From positions 168,532 through 232,531 of the forward strand of contig NZ_JAQZAM010000013.1 of assembly GCF_028737215.1 (NCBI RefSeq): a stretch of DNA of 64,000 nt. The letters run 5' to 3'. The notes beneath the pieces are model-generated. The model was not told the DNA's origin, ran no database searches, and saw only the letters and a program-made list of their open reading frames with translations. This stretch comes from Actinomycetospora chibensis (GTDB lineage Bacteria; Actinomycetota; Actinomycetes; Mycobacteriales; Pseudonocardiaceae). The position numbers and the translations under genes are program-made. Positions 55,126 to 64,000 of the stretch are shown here, in pieces (position 1 is the stretch's first letter; the number at the start of each line of letters is the position of its first letter).

Positions 55126-55503
55126 ATGCCCATCGAGCTGAACCACACCATCGTCGAGACCCGGGACCAGGACGCCGGTGCGGCCTGGCTCGCCGAGGTC
55201 CTCGGTCTGCCCGCGCCCGTCCACTTCGGGCCGTTCACCGTCGTCGAGGTCGCCCACGGCACGAGCCTGGACTTCATGAACGTCGACGACCCGCACCCGC
55301 AGCACTACGCCTTCCTCGTCCCCGACGACGAGTTCGCGGTCATCGCCGCCCGCCTGCAGGACCGGGGCGTGCCCACCTACGCCGACCCCGGTCACCGGCG
55401 CTCGGGCCACAACACGAACGACGGCGGCCGGGGCGCCTACTTCGACTCCCCCGAGGGCCACAACCTCGAGATCCTCACCCGGCCCTACGGCAGCGGCGGC
55501 TGA
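55126..55503 (+). CDS. VOC-family (glyoxalase/dioxygenase-like) protein
   Basis: 125 aa, two beta-alpha-beta-beta-beta modules. Metal ligands expected in ELNHTIVE, PQHYAFLV and GHNLEILTRP (His, His, Glu) are present. Such small proteins include glyoxalases, antibiotic-binding proteins and extradiol-type dioxygenases; the function here is unknown. It follows the Rieske gene by 45 bp and ends 41 bp before a hairpin and the convergent truA. Confidence 0.82.
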   Translation: MPIELNHTIVETRDQDAGAAWLAEVLGLPAPVHFGPFTVVEVAHGTSLDFMNVDDPHPQHYAFLVPDDEFAVIAARLQDRGVPTYADPGHRRSGHNTNDGGRGAYFDSPEGHNLEILTRPYGSGG

Positions 55504-55543
55504 GCTCTGGTCCCGATGATCGAAGTACCGATACGGACACCCA

Positions 55544-55570
55544 GTGTCTGCGACGGCACTTCGCTGACAC
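55544..55570. terminator. Hairpin between VOC gene and truA
   Basis: GTGTCTGCGA (55544-55553) pairs with TCGCTGACAC (55561-55570) with one T-T mismatch and a 7-nt loop, between convergent genes. Confidence 0.5.
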
Positions 55571-55584
55571 CTATCGATCGACAC

Positions 55585-56409
55585 TCACACCTCGTCACGA
55601 CGACGCCGCGTCCGCGCGGCGCGGTCCGCGAGGTCCGCGGCGTCCGGGTAGTCGACCCCGGTCAGCCGCAGCCCCCGGGCGGCGACGACGGTGACCTCGC
55701 TCGACCGCGCGCGCGCCGCGAGCAGCGCCGCGGGCCACTCGACGGGCCGCCGGCCCTCGCCCACGGCGAGCAGCGCGCCGACGACGGAGCGGACCATCGA
55801 GTGGCAGAACGCGTCGGCGCTCAGCCGGGCGACGAGGACGTCGGGCTCGCCGGGCTCCGCGTCCCAACGCAGGTGCTGCAGCTCGCGCACGGTGGTCGCG
55901 CCGGCGCGGGGACGGCAGTAGGCCGCGAAGTCGTGCTCGCCGAGCATCGCGGCACCGGCAGTGTTCATCGCGTCGACGTCGAGGGGCCGTGGCCAGCGCA
56001 GGGTGTCGCGCGCGCGCAGCGGCTCGGGCCCCCACGGGGCGGTGCTGACGCGGTACGCGTAGTGGCGGCGCATCGCGGAGAACCGCGCGTCGAAGCCGTC
56101 GGGCGCCGGCGTCACCGCGCGCACCCGCACGTCGGCCGGCAGCATCCGCGCCAGCCGGCCGATCAGACCGGGATGGAGCTCCACCCCGGCGGGCAGGTCG
56201 ACGTGGCAGACCTGCGCGTCGGCGTGCACGCCGGCGTCGGTGCGCCCGGCGACGGTCAGCGCGACCGGCACCCGCCAGATCGTCGACAGCGTCTCCTCGA
56301 GGACGCCCTGCACCGTGCGCAGCTCCGGCTGGCGCGCCCAGCCCGAGAAGTCCGTGCCGTCGTAGGCCAGGTCGATCCGGTACCGCCGGGTCGGGCCCGG
56401 AGACACCAC
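55585..56409 (-). CDS. truA: tRNA pseudouridine(38-40) synthase
   Basis: 274 aa. Modifies tRNA positions 38-40. [25 protein letters not shown], the catalytic Asp in [10 protein letters not shown], and [12 protein letters not shown] and [14 protein letters not shown] are present. Start: GTG at 56409 or 56406; the former lies on the arm of a hairpin. It is the last gene of the rpsM-rplQ block on the minus strand. The C-terminus is Arg-rich. Confidence 0.94.
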   Translation of the reverse strand: MVSPGPTRRYRIDLAYDGTDFSGWARQPELRTVQGVLEETLSTIWRVPVALTVAGRTDAGVHADAQVCHVDLPAGVELHPGLIGRLARMLPADVRVRAVTPAPDGFDARFSAMRRHYAYRVSTAPWGPEPLRARDTLRWPRPLDVDAMNTAGAAMLGEHDFAAYCRPRAGATTVRELQHLRWDAEPGEPDVLVARLSADAFCHSMVRSVVGALLAVGEGRRPVEWPAALLAARARSSEVTVVAARGLRLTGVDYPDAADLADRAARTRRRRDEV

Positions 56410-56440
56410 GAGCCCGCCGTCGGGGTCGACGGCGGGCTCG
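56409..56440 (-). terminator. Hairpin between rplQ and truA overlapping the truA start
   Basis: Perfect 13-bp stem (CGAGCCCGCCGTC at 56409-56421 with 56428-56440), loop GGGGTC. It is 16 bp after the rplQ stop and its distal arm reaches the truA GTG, so it can end transcription or hide the start codon. Confidence 0.75.
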
Positions 56441-56456
56441 TGGGGGTCGTGCGGGG

Positions 56457-57152
56457 TCAGGACTTGTCCGAGTCCTTCGAGTCCGAGTCCGAGTCCGAAC
56501 CGGAGGTCTCGAGACCCGCGCTGGCCGCCGCATTGTCGGCCATGTCCTCGGGCACGTCGTCGTCGGCGGCCGCCGACGACTCGGTCGTGTCCTCGGAGGC
56601 GGTGTCCTCGGCCGCCGCGGCCTCGGCCTCGGGGACCTCCGGCGCGGAGGTCTCCTCGCCGCTCTCGGCCGCCGCGATGGAGGCCGCCGTGGCGGCGGCA
56701 CCGGTCGCGGTGTCACCGACCTCGGCGCCCGGGCCCGACGGGGACGTCGGCGGGGCCGCGACGCGGGTGGCCTGGGAGGCCTCCGCGCTGGCCGTGCGCT
56801 CGTTCACCAGCTCGATGACCGCCATGGGCGCGTTGTCGCCCCGGCGCGGCAGCGTCTTCACGATGCGCGTGTAGCCACCGGGCCGGTCGGCGAAGAACGG
56901 GCCGATCTCGGCGAGCAGACGGTGCACGACGTCCTTGTCCCGGATCTGCTCCTGGATGAGACGCCGGTTGTGCAGGTCGCCCTTCTTGGCCTTGGTGATC
57001 AGCCGCTCCGCGTACGGGCGCAGCCGGTCGGCCTTGGCCCGCGTGGTGTGGATGCGGCCGTGGGTGAAGAGCGACGTGGCCAGGTTGGCCAGCATCAGCT
57101 TCTGGTGGTCGGGGGAACCCCCGAGCCGCGGGCCCTTGCTGGGCTGGGGCAT
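56457..57152 (-). CDS. rplQ: Ribosomal protein bL17 with long acidic C-terminal tail
   Basis: 231 aa versus about 120-180 in relatives. The core (1-120) has [33 protein letters not shown] and [14 protein letters not shown]; residues 125-231 are Ala/Glu/Asp/Ser-rich and end [15 protein letters not shown]. The tail is probably disordered and solvent-exposed. It is part of rpsM-rpsK-rpsD-rpoA-rplQ. Confidence 0.95.
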   Translation of the reverse strand: MPQPSKGPRLGGSPDHQKLMLANLATSLFTHGRIHTTRAKADRLRPYAERLITKAKKGDLHNRRLIQEQIRDKDVVHRLLAEIGPFFADRPGGYTRIVKTLPRRGDNAPMAVIELVNERTASAEASQATRVAAPPTSPSGPGAEVGDTATGAAATAASIAAAESGEETSAPEVPEAEAAAAEDTASEDTTESSAAADDDVPEDMADNAAASAGLETSGSDSDSDSKDSDKS

Positions 57153-57181
57153 GTCGAATGCTCCTGTCTCGTGACGCCTTT

Positions 57182-57211
57182 CCTCCCCGGCCCGCGAACG
57201 GACCGGGGAGG
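57182..57211 (-). terminator. Hairpin between rpoA and rplQ
   Basis: CCTCCCCGG (57182-57190) pairs with 57203-57211, with a possible inner CCG/CGG stem. It sits in the 86-bp rpoA-rplQ gap of one operon, so it is likely partial attenuation or an mRNA-processing barrier. Confidence 0.55.
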
Positions 57212-57238
57212 GGGCAGCACGTCAGAGTTGCTGGGGTG

Positions 57239-58312
57239 CTAGAGCTGCTCGGTCTCGGCGTAGTCCTGGCCGTCGTCCTCCGAGGCCCCGTAGCCGCCGA
57301 AGCCGCCGTCGGAGCCGTAGGACTCGAAGCCCTCCGAGGGGTAGTCCGCCGCCGCGGCGGACGGGTCGAACCCGGGCGGGCTGTCCTTGAGCGCGAGGCC
57401 CAGCCCGGCCAACTTCATCTTGACCTCGTCGATGGACTTCGCACCGAAGTTGCGGATGTCCAGCAGGTCGGCCTCCGAGCGGCCGACGAGCTCGCCGACC
57501 GTGTGGATGCCCTCCCGCTTGAGGCAGTTGTAGGACCGGACCGTGAGGTCGAGGTCCTCGATGGGCATCGCGAACGCGGCGATCGAGTCGGCCTCGGCGG
57601 GCGAGGGCCCGATCTCGATGCCCTCGGCGTCGACGTTGAGCTCACGGGCCAGCCCGAAGAGCTCGACGAGGGTGCGCCCGGCGGACGCGATCGCGTCGCG
57701 CGGGGTCATCGACGGCTTGGTCTCGACGTCGAGGATCAGCTTGTCGAAGTCGGTGCGCTGCTCGACGCGGGTCGCCTCGACCTTGTAGCTGACCTTGAGC
57801 ACCGGCGAGTAGATCGAGTCGACCGGGATGCGGCCGATCTCGGCGCCGGACGCCTTGTTCTGTGCGGCCGGGACGTACCCGCGACCACGCTCGACGACGA
57901 GCTCGACCTCGAGGCGGCCCTGGTCGTTCAGGGTCGCGATGTGGAGGTCGGGGTTGTGCACGGTCACGCCGGCCGGCGGGACGATGTCGCCCGCCGTCAC
58001 GGTGCCGGGGCCCTGCTTGCGCAGGTACATCGTCGCCGGCTCGTCCTCCTCGGAGCTCACGACGAGCTCCTTGAGGTTCAGGATGATGTCGGTGACGTCC
58101 TCCTTCACCCCCGGGACGGTGGTGAACTCGTGGAGGACACCGTCGACGCGGATGCTGGTCACGGCCGCGCCCGGGATGGACGACAGCAGGGTACGACGCA
58201 GCGAGTTGCCGAGGGTGTAGCCGAAACCCGGCTCCAGCGGCTCGATGATGAACCGGGAACGGGTGTCGTCGATGGCGTCCTCGGACAGTGCGGGACGCTG
58301 AGAGATCAGCAC
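57239..58312 (-). CDS. rpoA: DNA-directed RNA polymerase alpha subunit
   Basis: 357 aa. The N-terminal domain (1-230) has [28 protein letters not shown] for dimerisation; the C-terminal domain has [23 protein letters not shown] and [20 protein letters not shown], the UP-element and activator contact. It ends with an acidic Gly/Tyr tail. The GTG at 58312 fits homologues ([11 protein letters not shown]). Confidence 0.98.
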   Translation of the reverse strand: MLISQRPALSEDAIDDTRSRFIIEPLEPGFGYTLGNSLRRTLLSSIPGAAVTSIRVDGVLHEFTTVPGVKEDVTDIILNLKELVVSSEEDEPATMYLRKQGPGTVTAGDIVPPAGVTVHNPDLHIATLNDQGRLEVELVVERGRGYVPAAQNKASGAEIGRIPVDSIYSPVLKVSYKVEATRVEQRTDFDKLILDVETKPSMTPRDAIASAGRTLVELFGLARELNVDAEGIEIGPSPAEADSIAAFAMPIEDLDLTVRSYNCLKREGIHTVGELVGRSEADLLDIRNFGAKSIDEVKMKLAGLGLALKDSPPGFDPSAAAADYPSEGFESYGSDGGFGGYGASEDDGQDYAETEQL

Positions 58313-58362
58313 GTGCGAAACCTTTCCGATGCGGCGTCCGCTATTTGACGCCGAACGTGAGA

Positions 58363-58392
58363 CCCGGCCCGGGCACGATCGCCCGGGCCGGG
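58363..58392 (-). terminator. Hairpin between rpsD and rpoA
   Basis: A 12-bp GC stem (58363-58374 with 58381-58392), loop ACGATC, in the 100-bp gap between two genes of the same operon. Confidence 0.6.
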
Positions 58393-58413
58393 GGTCTTGC
58401 GTACTTCGTGGGC

Positions 58414-59019
58414 TTACTTCGAGTAGAACTCGACGATCAGCTGCTCCGAGACCGGCGTGTCGATCTGCGTCCGCTCCGGGAGGGAGTGGACGAAGATGCG
58501 CAGCGAGTCGGGAACGACCTGGAGCCAGCCCGGGACGGGCCGCTCGCCGAAGTTCTCCTTCGCCACCACGAGGGGCAGCATGTTCCGGGACTTGTCCCGG
58601 ATGTCGATGATGTCGTACTGCGTCACCCGGTAGCTGGGGACATCGACCTTCTGGCCGTTGACCAGGAAGTGGCCGTGGCCCACGAGCTGGCGGGCCTGAC
58701 GACGGGTCTGCGCGATCCCGGCGCGGTAGACCACCGAGTCGAGACGCGACTCGAGGAGCTTGAGGAACTCGTCGCCGGTCTTGCCCTCGCGACGGTTCGC
58801 CTCCTCGTAGTACTTGCGCATCTGCTTCTCGAGCAGGCCGTAGGTGAAGCGGGCCTTCTGCTTCTCCTGCAGCTGCAGCAGGTACTCGGATTCCTTGATG
58901 CGAATCCGGCCGTGCTGACCCGGGGGGTACGGGCGGCGCTCGAAGGACTTGTCGCCGCCGATCAGGTCGACCTTCAGGCGGCGGGACTTGCGGGTGGCAG
59001 GTCCTGTGTAGCGAGCCAT
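58414..59019 (-). CDS. rpsD: Ribosomal protein uS4
   Basis: 201 aa. The N-terminus [21 protein letters not shown] lacks the zinc Cys motif (Zn-independent form). The S4 RNA-binding domain has [39 protein letters not shown]. It ends LIVEFYSK. Early 16S rRNA binder and possible translational autoregulator. Confidence 0.98.
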   Translation of the reverse strand: MARYTGPATRKSRRLKVDLIGGDKSFERRPYPPGQHGRIRIKESEYLLQLQEKQKARFTYGLLEKQMRKYYEEANRREGKTGDEFLKLLESRLDSVVYRAGIAQTRRQARQLVGHGHFLVNGQKVDVPSYRVTQYDIIDIRDKSRNMLPLVVAKENFGERPVPGWLQVVPDSLRIFVHSLPERTQIDTPVSEQLIVEFYSK

Positions 59020-59038
59020 CGTGTGTCTCCTCTCCGCC

Positions 59039-59449
59039 CTAGACCCGGCGACGCTTCGGCGGGCGGCAGCCGTTGTGCGGCTGCGGGGTGACGTCGGAAA
59101 TCGTGCCGACCTCGAGGCCGGCCGCCTGCAGCGACCGGATCGCGGTCTCGCGGCCCGAGCCCGGGCCCTTCACGAAGACGTCGACCTTCTTCATCCCGTG
59201 CTCCGCGGCCTTGCGGGCGCAGTTCTCGGCAGCCATCTGCGCGGCGAACGGCGTCGACTTGCGCGAGCCCTTGAAGCCCACGTGTCCGGCCGAGGCCCAG
59301 CTGATGACGTTGCCGGTCGGGTCGGTGATGGAGACGATCGTGTTGTTGAACGTGCTCTTGATGTGCGCGTGCCCGTGGGAGACGTTCTTCTTCTCCCGAC
59401 GACGGACCTTCTTGGCCCCGGCCGCGCCCTGGCGAGTCCTGGGTGGCAT
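59039..59449 (-). CDS. rpsK: Ribosomal protein uS11
   Basis: 136 aa. Contains [46 protein letters not shown] and ends [13 protein letters not shown], both diagnostic. Part of the 30S platform. It lies between rpsM and rpsD with short gaps. Confidence 0.98.
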   Translation of the reverse strand: MPPRTRQGAAGAKKVRRREKKNVSHGHAHIKSTFNNTIVSITDPTGNVISWASAGHVGFKGSRKSTPFAAQMAAENCARKAAEHGMKKVDVFVKGPGSGRETAIRSLQAAGLEVGTISDVTPQPHNGCRPPKRRRV

Positions 59450-59481
59450 CTAGCTCTTCTCCTGATCGAGGGGGGCCTGCA

Positions 59482-59862
59482 TCACTTGCGTGCGGCCTTC
59501 TTCTTGCCGGCAACCGTCTTCTTGGGGCCCTTGCGCGAGCGGGCGTTGGTCTTCGTCCGCTGCCCGTGCACCGGCAGGTTGCGGCGGTGCCGCAGCCCCT
59601 GGTAGCTGCCGATCTCGACCTTGCGCCGGATGTCCGCCTGGACCTCGCGGCGCAGGTCACCCTCGACCCGGAAGTGGTTCTCGATGTACGCACGCAGTGT
59701 CGCGGCATCGGAGTCCGACAGGTCCTTCGACCGGAGGTCGGGGTCGATGCCGGTCTCGGTGAGGATCTCCTTGGAACGGCTACGGCCGATCCCGAAGATA
59801 TAGGTCAGCGCGATCTCCATCCGCTTCTCGCGGGGGAGATCGACGCCGGCGAGTCGTGCCAT
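59482..59862 (-). CDS. rpsM: Ribosomal protein uS13
   Basis: 126 aa. Starts [25 protein letters not shown], has [31 protein letters not shown] and a Lys-rich tail. It contacts P-site tRNA and the subunit bridge. Confidence 0.98.
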   Translation of the reverse strand: MARLAGVDLPREKRMEIALTYIFGIGRSRSKEILTETGIDPDLRSKDLSDSDAATLRAYIENHFRVEGDLRREVQADIRRKVEIGSYQGLRHRRNLPVHGQRTKTNARSRKGPKKTVAGKKKAARK

Positions 59863-59911
59863 GTGGCGACGTGCTCCTCGTGTCGTCCGGGAGGTCTGGC
59901 TCCCCGCCCGT

Positions 59912-59932
59912 CCCGGACCTCACGGGTCCGGG
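59912..59932 (-). terminator. Hairpin in the rpmJ-rpsM gap
   Basis: CCCGGACC (59912-59919) with GGTCCGGG (59925-59932), loop TCACG, in the 198-bp leader upstream of rpsM. It may mark an attenuator or autoregulatory site. Confidence 0.4.
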
Positions 59933-60060
59933 CCCCGGCCTCCCGAGCCGGGGGTGTTCCGCCGGGGCATCGATCTCTCGAGCCGACGTAGGTGCGGGGA
60001 GGAATGGAGTGCGGCCGCGTGTGGCCGCGGGTGCCTGGTACTGCTGCCCTGGGTCTGTTC

Positions 60061-60174
60061 TCAGCCCTGGCGCTGCTTGTGGCGCAGGTTGTCGCAGATG
60101 ACCATGACCCGCCCGTGACGGCGGACCACCTGGCACTTCGCGCAGATGCGCTTGACGCTCGGCTGGACCTTCAC
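60061..60174 (-). CDS. rpmJ: Ribosomal protein bL36
   Basis: 37 aa, the usual length. Starts [14 protein letters not shown] and has the zinc ligands C11, C14, C27 and H32 in the CAKC and ICDNLRH segments. Too short for routine gene finding. It lies 22 bp after infA. Because Zn-binding, it is the form used in zinc-replete cells. Confidence 0.97.
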   Translation of the reverse strand: MKVQPSVKRICAKCQVVRRHGRVMVICDNLRHKQRQG

Positions 60175-60196
60175 GTCCTCTTCCTCGCTGTGTGGA

Positions 60197-60418
60197 TCAC
60201 TTGTAGCGGTAGACGATCCGGCCGCGCGACAGGTCGTAGGGCGACAGCTCCACCACGACCTTGTCCTCGGGGAGGATCCGGATGTAGTGCTGACGCATCT
60301 TGCCGCTGATGTGCGCCAGGACCTTGTGCCCGTTCTCGAGCTCCACCCGGAACATCGCGTTGGGCAGGGGTTCGATGACCCGGCCCTCGACCTCGATGGC
60401 GCCGTCCTTCTTCGCCAT
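60197..60418 (-). CDS. infA: Translation initiation factor IF-1
   Basis: 73 aa. S1-like OB fold: [53 protein letters not shown] and [13 protein letters not shown]. It binds the 30S A site. GGAGG lies just before the ATG at 60418; the longer upstream frame is not homologous. Probably starts the infA-rpmJ-rpsM... operon. Confidence 0.97.
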   Translation of the reverse strand: MAKKDGAIEVEGRVIEPLPNAMFRVELENGHKVLAHISGKMRQHYIRILPEDKVVVELSPYDLSRGRIVYRYK

Positions 60419-60617
60419 GTCCTCCGCATTCTTCTCGACGTACGCTGCCGTCCCCGGCTCGGTGCCACCGCGTCGCGGCGACACGTCCACAAGGGACGGG
60501 GAGCGCGCTCGACACCGGACCGACACACGAGCGAGGGCCGGCACGACACGCGCACCAGCTGTCGAGTGTACGCGTGGCGTGTCGGGAGCCTCGCCACCGG
60601 GGCCCTCGACCATCACG

Positions 60618-61073
60618 TCAGCGCCGGATCGGCATCCCGGCGCACGGACCCGGGAACGGGAGGCCCGCCCGGGCGGCGAGTGCCCCGATCGCGAGGGCGA
60701 CCCCCCACGGTCCGGCGACCCAGATCCACCACGGTGCCACGACCCCGCCCGTGCCGACCGAGACGGCGACCCAGATCACGAGGTTGATCACCGAGACCAC
60801 CGCCCACACCGCCACCGCGGCTCGCATCGGTGAGCGCGCCGGCCGCGCCTCCGAACCAGCCGCGCCTCCCGAGCGCGCCGGCGCCTCGACCGGCAGGTCC
60901 GCGGTCAGCGGCAGGAGGTCGGACCCCACCACCGCGCCGTGCGCCGCGCGCACCCGCTCGTCGTACTCGGCGAGCGTCAGCCGCCCCTCGGCATGCGCCC
61001 GCCCCAGTCGCGCCGCCACACGCTCGCGGTCCGCGTCCGACACCCGCAGTTCGTCCCCGGCCACCACGACCAC
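60618..61073 (-). CDS. DUF1707 / 2TM domain membrane protein
   Basis: 151 aa. The DUF1707 domain ([53 protein letters not shown]) precedes two membrane helices ([17 protein letters not shown] and [19 protein letters not shown]). The family is common in actinobacteria and sits at the membrane; function unknown. The GTG at 61073 follows GAGGAG by 6-7 nt. It is an independent gene between map and infA on the same strand. Confidence 0.8.
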   Translation of the reverse strand: MVVVAGDELRVSDADRERVAARLGRAHAEGRLTLAEYDERVRAAHGAVVGSDLLPLTADLPVEAPARSGGAAGSEARPARSPMRAAVAVWAVVSVINLVIWVAVSVGTGGVVAPWWIWVAGPWGVALAIGALAARAGLPFPGPCAGMPIRR

Positions 61074-61144
61074 CCCGTCTCCTCACGCCACTGGCCCGAG
61101 GATAACAGCGAGCGGATAGTTCTGCTATCCGCCGGCGGCTCCGC

Positions 61145-61963
61145 TCACGCCGGCGCGGTGAGGATGCGGGGCCCGTCGTCGGTGACGGCCACCGAGTGCT
61201 CCCAGTGCACGGCCCGGCTGCCGTCCGAGGTGACGACGGTCCAGCCGTCGGCGAGCTCGTCGGTCTCGTCGGTGCCGCCGGTGAGCATCGGCTCGATGGC
61301 CAGCACCATCCCGCTGCGCAGGCGCATGCCCGTACCGGCCCGCCCGAGGTTCGGCACGAACGGGTCCATGTGCATGGAGGTCCCGATGCCGTGCCCGCCG
61401 TAGTCGGCGACGATCCCGTACTCGCGTCCGTCCGCGGCCGCGCGACGTCGGGCCTCGTCCTCGACGGCGTGCGAGACGTCGCCGAGCCGGCCGCCGGGCA
61501 CGAGGCGCTCGATGCCCGCGTACATGGCCGCCCGGCAGGCCGCCGACAGCGACTCGTCCTCGGGGCGTGGGGTGCCCACGGGGACCGTGACCGCGGCGTC
61601 CCCGTGCCAGCCCTCGAGGATCGCGCCGCAGTCGATCGAGATCAGATCGCCGTCGGCGAGCACCCTCGTGGCGGAGGGGATGCCGTGCACGACCTGCTCG
61701 TTGACCGAGGCGCAGATCGAGGCCGGGAACCCCTGGTAGCCGAGGAACGAGGGCTCCGCGCCGGCCTCCCGGATCGTGGCCTCGGCGACCGCGTCGAGGT
61801 CGGCCGTGCTGGCCCCGGGACGGACCGCGTCGGTGACGGCGGCGAGGGCGGCCGCGACCACGAGGCCGGCCGCGCGCATCGCCTCGATCTGGCCCGGCGT
61901 CTTCATCTCCACGAAGCGTCCCCGCACGCGGTCGGCGATCCCGCCGACCCCCGCTGTGAGCAC
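61145..61963 (-). CDS. map: Methionine aminopeptidase, type I
   Basis: 272 aa. Removes N-terminal Met. Metal ligands are Asp in SIDCGAI, Asp in WHGDAAV, His in YGGHGIG, Glu in AIEPM and Glu in HWEHSVAV; His in VVHGIPS is catalytic. Start: GTG at 61963, with a perfect GGAGGT 7 nt upstream (61971-61976); an upstream ATG at 61981 is possible but has no site. It forms the secY-adk-map operon, starting 43 bp after the adk stop. Confidence 0.93.
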   Translation of the reverse strand: MLTAGVGGIADRVRGRFVEMKTPGQIEAMRAAGLVVAAALAAVTDAVRPGASTADLDAVAEATIREAGAEPSFLGYQGFPASICASVNEQVVHGIPSATRVLADGDLISIDCGAILEGWHGDAAVTVPVGTPRPEDESLSAACRAAMYAGIERLVPGGRLGDVSHAVEDEARRRAAADGREYGIVADYGGHGIGTSMHMDPFVPNLGRAGTGMRLRSGMVLAIEPMLTGGTDETDELADGWTVVTSDGSRAVHWEHSVAVTDDGPRILTAPA

Positions 61964-62006
61964 TGCGACGACCTCCGTCATCGGGCGCCGACTCGGGTTC
62001 CCCAAG

Positions 62007-62564
62007 TCAGTCGTCGGGCTCGTCGGCGAGCGCGTCCATGGCCCGGTCGGTGATCTCCTCGACCGACCCGACGGCGTCGACCCGCACGGCGATGTCGCTG
62101 TAGTGCGCGATGAGGGGCTCGGTCTCCGAGCGGTAGACCTCCTGGCGGTGCCGGATGGTCTCCTCGGTGTCGTCCGAGCGGCCGCGGGACGTGAGGCGCT
62201 TGATCAGCTCCTCGTCGTCGACCTCGAAGACGAGCACGGCGTCCAGGCGCTGACCGAGGTCGTCGAGCACGGTCTCGAGCTCCTGCGCCTGGGCGCTGTT
62301 GCGCGGGAACCCGTCGAGCAGGAAGCCCTCGGCCGCGTCGGGCTGGGCGAGACGGTCCTTGACCATCTTGACCGTGACCTCGTCCGGCACCAGGTCGCCC
62401 GCGTCGACGTAGCGCTGGGCCTCCTTGCCGAGCTCGGTCTCGTTCTTCATGTTCTCGCGGAAGATGTCCCCGGTGGAGATGTGCGGGGCGTCGAGCCGCT
62501 CGGCCAGCCGCGTGGCCTGCGTTCCCTTGCCCGCTCCCGGCGGCCCCACCAGAACGATCCTCAC
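62007..62564 (-). CDS. adk: Adenylate kinase (short form)
   Basis: 185 aa. P-loop [21 protein letters not shown] site [19 protein letters not shown] and [15 protein letters not shown]. The LID is the short loop lacking the zinc domain, as in mycobacteria. Interconverts AMP, ADP and ATP. The GTG at 62564 matches homologues ([10 protein letters not shown]). It lies 59 bp after secY. Confidence 0.97.
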   Translation of the reverse strand: MRIVLVGPPGAGKGTQATRLAERLDAPHISTGDIFRENMKNETELGKEAQRYVDAGDLVPDEVTVKMVKDRLAQPDAAEGFLLDGFPRNSAQAQELETVLDDLGQRLDAVLVFEVDDEELIKRLTSRGRSDDTEETIRHRQEVYRSETEPLIAHYSDIAVRVDAVGSVEEITDRAMDALADEPDD

Positions 62565-62623
62565 GACAACACTCCTTCGCCCGACATCCAGTGGTCCGTG
62601 TACCGCGCCGACCGGCTACCCGG

Positions 62624-63943
62624 TCAGCGCAGGAAGCCCTCGTAGTTGCGCTGCATCAGCTGGCTCTCGATCTGCTTCACCGTGTCCAGCCCGACGCCCA
62701 CCATGATCAGAACAGCCGTGCCCCCGAAGGGGAAGTTCTGGTTCTGTCCTTGACCGGTCAGGCCCAGGAAGAAGTTCGGCAGGACGGCGATGATGCCCAG
62801 GTAGATCGAGCCGGGCAAGGTGATGCGGGACAACACGTAGCTGAGGTACTCGGCCGTGGGACGGCCGGGCCGGATCCCGGGGATGAAGCCCCCGAACTTC
62901 TTCATCTCGTCGGCGCGTTCCTCGGTGTTGAACGTGATCGCGACGTAGAAGTACGTGAAGAAGATGATCAGCGCGAAGTACAGGATGATGTGCAACCAGT
63001 TGGACTGGTTGGCCAGGTACGTCTGGACGAAGCGCGAGAAGCCGGAGTTCTGGTTGCCCGTGATCCGCGAGAGCAGGTCGGGCAGGTAGAGCAGGGACGA
63101 CCCGAAGATCACCGGGATGACGCCGGCCTGGTTGACCTTCAGCGGCAGGTAGGTCGAGGTGCCGCCGTACATGCGGCGTCCGACCATGCGCTTGGCGTAC
63201 TGCACCGGGATGCGGCGTTGGCCCTGCTCCACGAACACGACGCTGGCGATGATGACCAGCCCGAACGCGCAGACGACGGTGAACGCGATGGCGCCGGCGT
63301 TCGAGAGGATCGTGCCGCCCTCGGCGGGGATGCGGGCCGCGATCGAGGTGAAGATGAGCAGCGACATGCCGTTGCCGACACCGCGCTCGGTCACCAGCTC
63401 GCCGAACCACATGATGACCGCGGTGCCCGCCGTCATGACGATGACGATGACCGCGAGGTCGAAGACGTCCGCGCCCGGCAGGATCGGGAATTGCGCGGGG
63501 TCGCAGTCCTGGAACAGCTGGTTGCGGTCGGCCAGGGCGACGATGCCCGTCGACTGCAGGACGGCCAGCGCGATCGTCAGGTAGCGCGTGTACTGCGTGA
63601 GCTTGCCCTGACCGCTCTGCCCCTCCTTCTTCAGCTGCTCGAAGCGGGGGATCACGACGGTCAGCAGCTGCACGATGATGCTGGCCGTGATGTAGGGCAT
63701 GATGCCCAGGGCGAAGATCGACAGCTGCAGCAGTGCGCCGCCGGAGAACAGGTTGATCAGCGAGTACACGCTCGCCGCGTCGCTGCCCTGGACCTGCCGC
63801 AGACATTCCTGCACGTTCGAGTACGAGACGCCGGGTGCCGGGAGCGTGGCTCCCAGTCGGTAGACCGCGACGATCCCGAGCGTGAACAGGATCTTCTTGC
63901 GCAGGTCCGGTGTGGTCAGAGCTGACCGCACGGCGCCGAGCAC
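62624..63943 (-). CDS. secY: Preprotein translocase subunit SecY
   Basis: 439 aa with ten transmembrane helices, the Sec channel. Plug and pore region near SLINLFSGGALLQLSIFALGIMPYITASI, the conserved loops GVGNGMSLLIFTSI and KVNQAGVIPVIF, and the C-terminal QLMQRNYEGFLR are present. The GTG at 63943 follows GGAGGT by 4 nt. The upstream gene (expected rplO) lies outside the window. Heads the local secY-adk-map operon. Confidence 0.97.
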   Translation of the reverse strand: MLGAVRSALTTPDLRKKILFTLGIVAVYRLGATLPAPGVSYSNVQECLRQVQGSDAASVYSLINLFSGGALLQLSIFALGIMPYITASIIVQLLTVVIPRFEQLKKEGQSGQGKLTQYTRYLTIALAVLQSTGIVALADRNQLFQDCDPAQFPILPGADVFDLAVIVIVMTAGTAVIMWFGELVTERGVGNGMSLLIFTSIAARIPAEGGTILSNAGAIAFTVVCAFGLVIIASVVFVEQGQRRIPVQYAKRMVGRRMYGGTSTYLPLKVNQAGVIPVIFGSSLLYLPDLLSRITGNQNSGFSRFVQTYLANQSNWLHIILYFALIIFFTYFYVAITFNTEERADEMKKFGGFIPGIRPGRPTAEYLSYVLSRITLPGSIYLGIIAVLPNFFLGLTGQGQNQNFPFGGTAVLIMVGVGLDTVKQIESQLMQRNYEGFLR

Positions 63944-64000
63944 TCGGACCTCCAGATGTCGTTCGGCCGCACCGCGGAACTCCACACCCGCGCGGGCCGG

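Overview
This is a very GC-rich actinobacterial chromosome segment, best fitting the Pseudonocardiaceae (Pseudonocardia or Actinomycetospora-like; the genus is an inference). Supporting markers are WhiB3, a BldM-type regulator, a SigD/RsdA pair, GroEL1 with a His-rich tail, DUF5319, GuaB3, a mycothiol-type DinB protein and an ESX-4 type VII secretion locus. From about 21.5 kb to the right end the gene order largely follows Mycobacterium tuberculosis Rv3410c-Rv3462c (recalled, not searched). No rRNA, tRNA, CRISPR array, insertion sequence or prophage was recognised by eye.

Left part (1-21.5 kb), mostly accessory metabolism. A DapC-like aminotransferase (cut by the window edge) follows guaA. 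A PadR regulator with a clear palindromic operator precedes an FAD monooxygenase. A divergent P450/TetR pair is bracketed by two near-identical 59-bp palindromic repeats that supply the 3' ends of both genes. Then comes a resorcinol/gamma-resorcylate catabolic cluster: amidohydrolase-type decarboxylase, intradiol dioxygenase and maleylacetate reductase on the minus strand; MhpA-type hydroxylase, MFS carrier and IclR regulator on the plus strand. RtcB RNA ligase follows. Next is a four-gene minus-strand operon: LuxR-family ATPase regulator, 51-aa protein, membrane protein, and a self-sufficient CYP102-type P450-reductase fusion.

Middle part (21.5-42.6 kb), conserved core. guaB3-guaB2, DUF5319, rsdA-sigD, an orphan BldM-like regulator lacking its phosphoacceptor, whiB3 and groES-groEL1 under a CIRCE operator come first. 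They are followed by the tightly overlapped chain nnr-alr-hydrolase-tsaE-tsaB-rimI (tsaD is missing from its usual place), glmS, an alpha/beta-hydrolase-fold protein without the usual nucleophile, two helical WXG-like proteins, and rplM-rpsI-glmM.

Right part (42.7-64 kb). The ESX-4 locus has esxU and esxT, an Hsp70-like fused accessory protein and eccC on the minus strand, and eccD, mycP, eccE and an unrecognised 253-aa gene on the plus strand; eccB is not in the window. A Rieske protein and a VOC protein follow. The end is a ribosomal/transcription block on the minus strand in transcription order secY-adk-map, a DUF1707 membrane protein, infA-rpmJ-rpsM-rpsK-rpsD-rpoA-rplQ-truA, with strong hairpins between the last four genes. 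Minus-strand genes are transcribed from high to low coordinates throughout.
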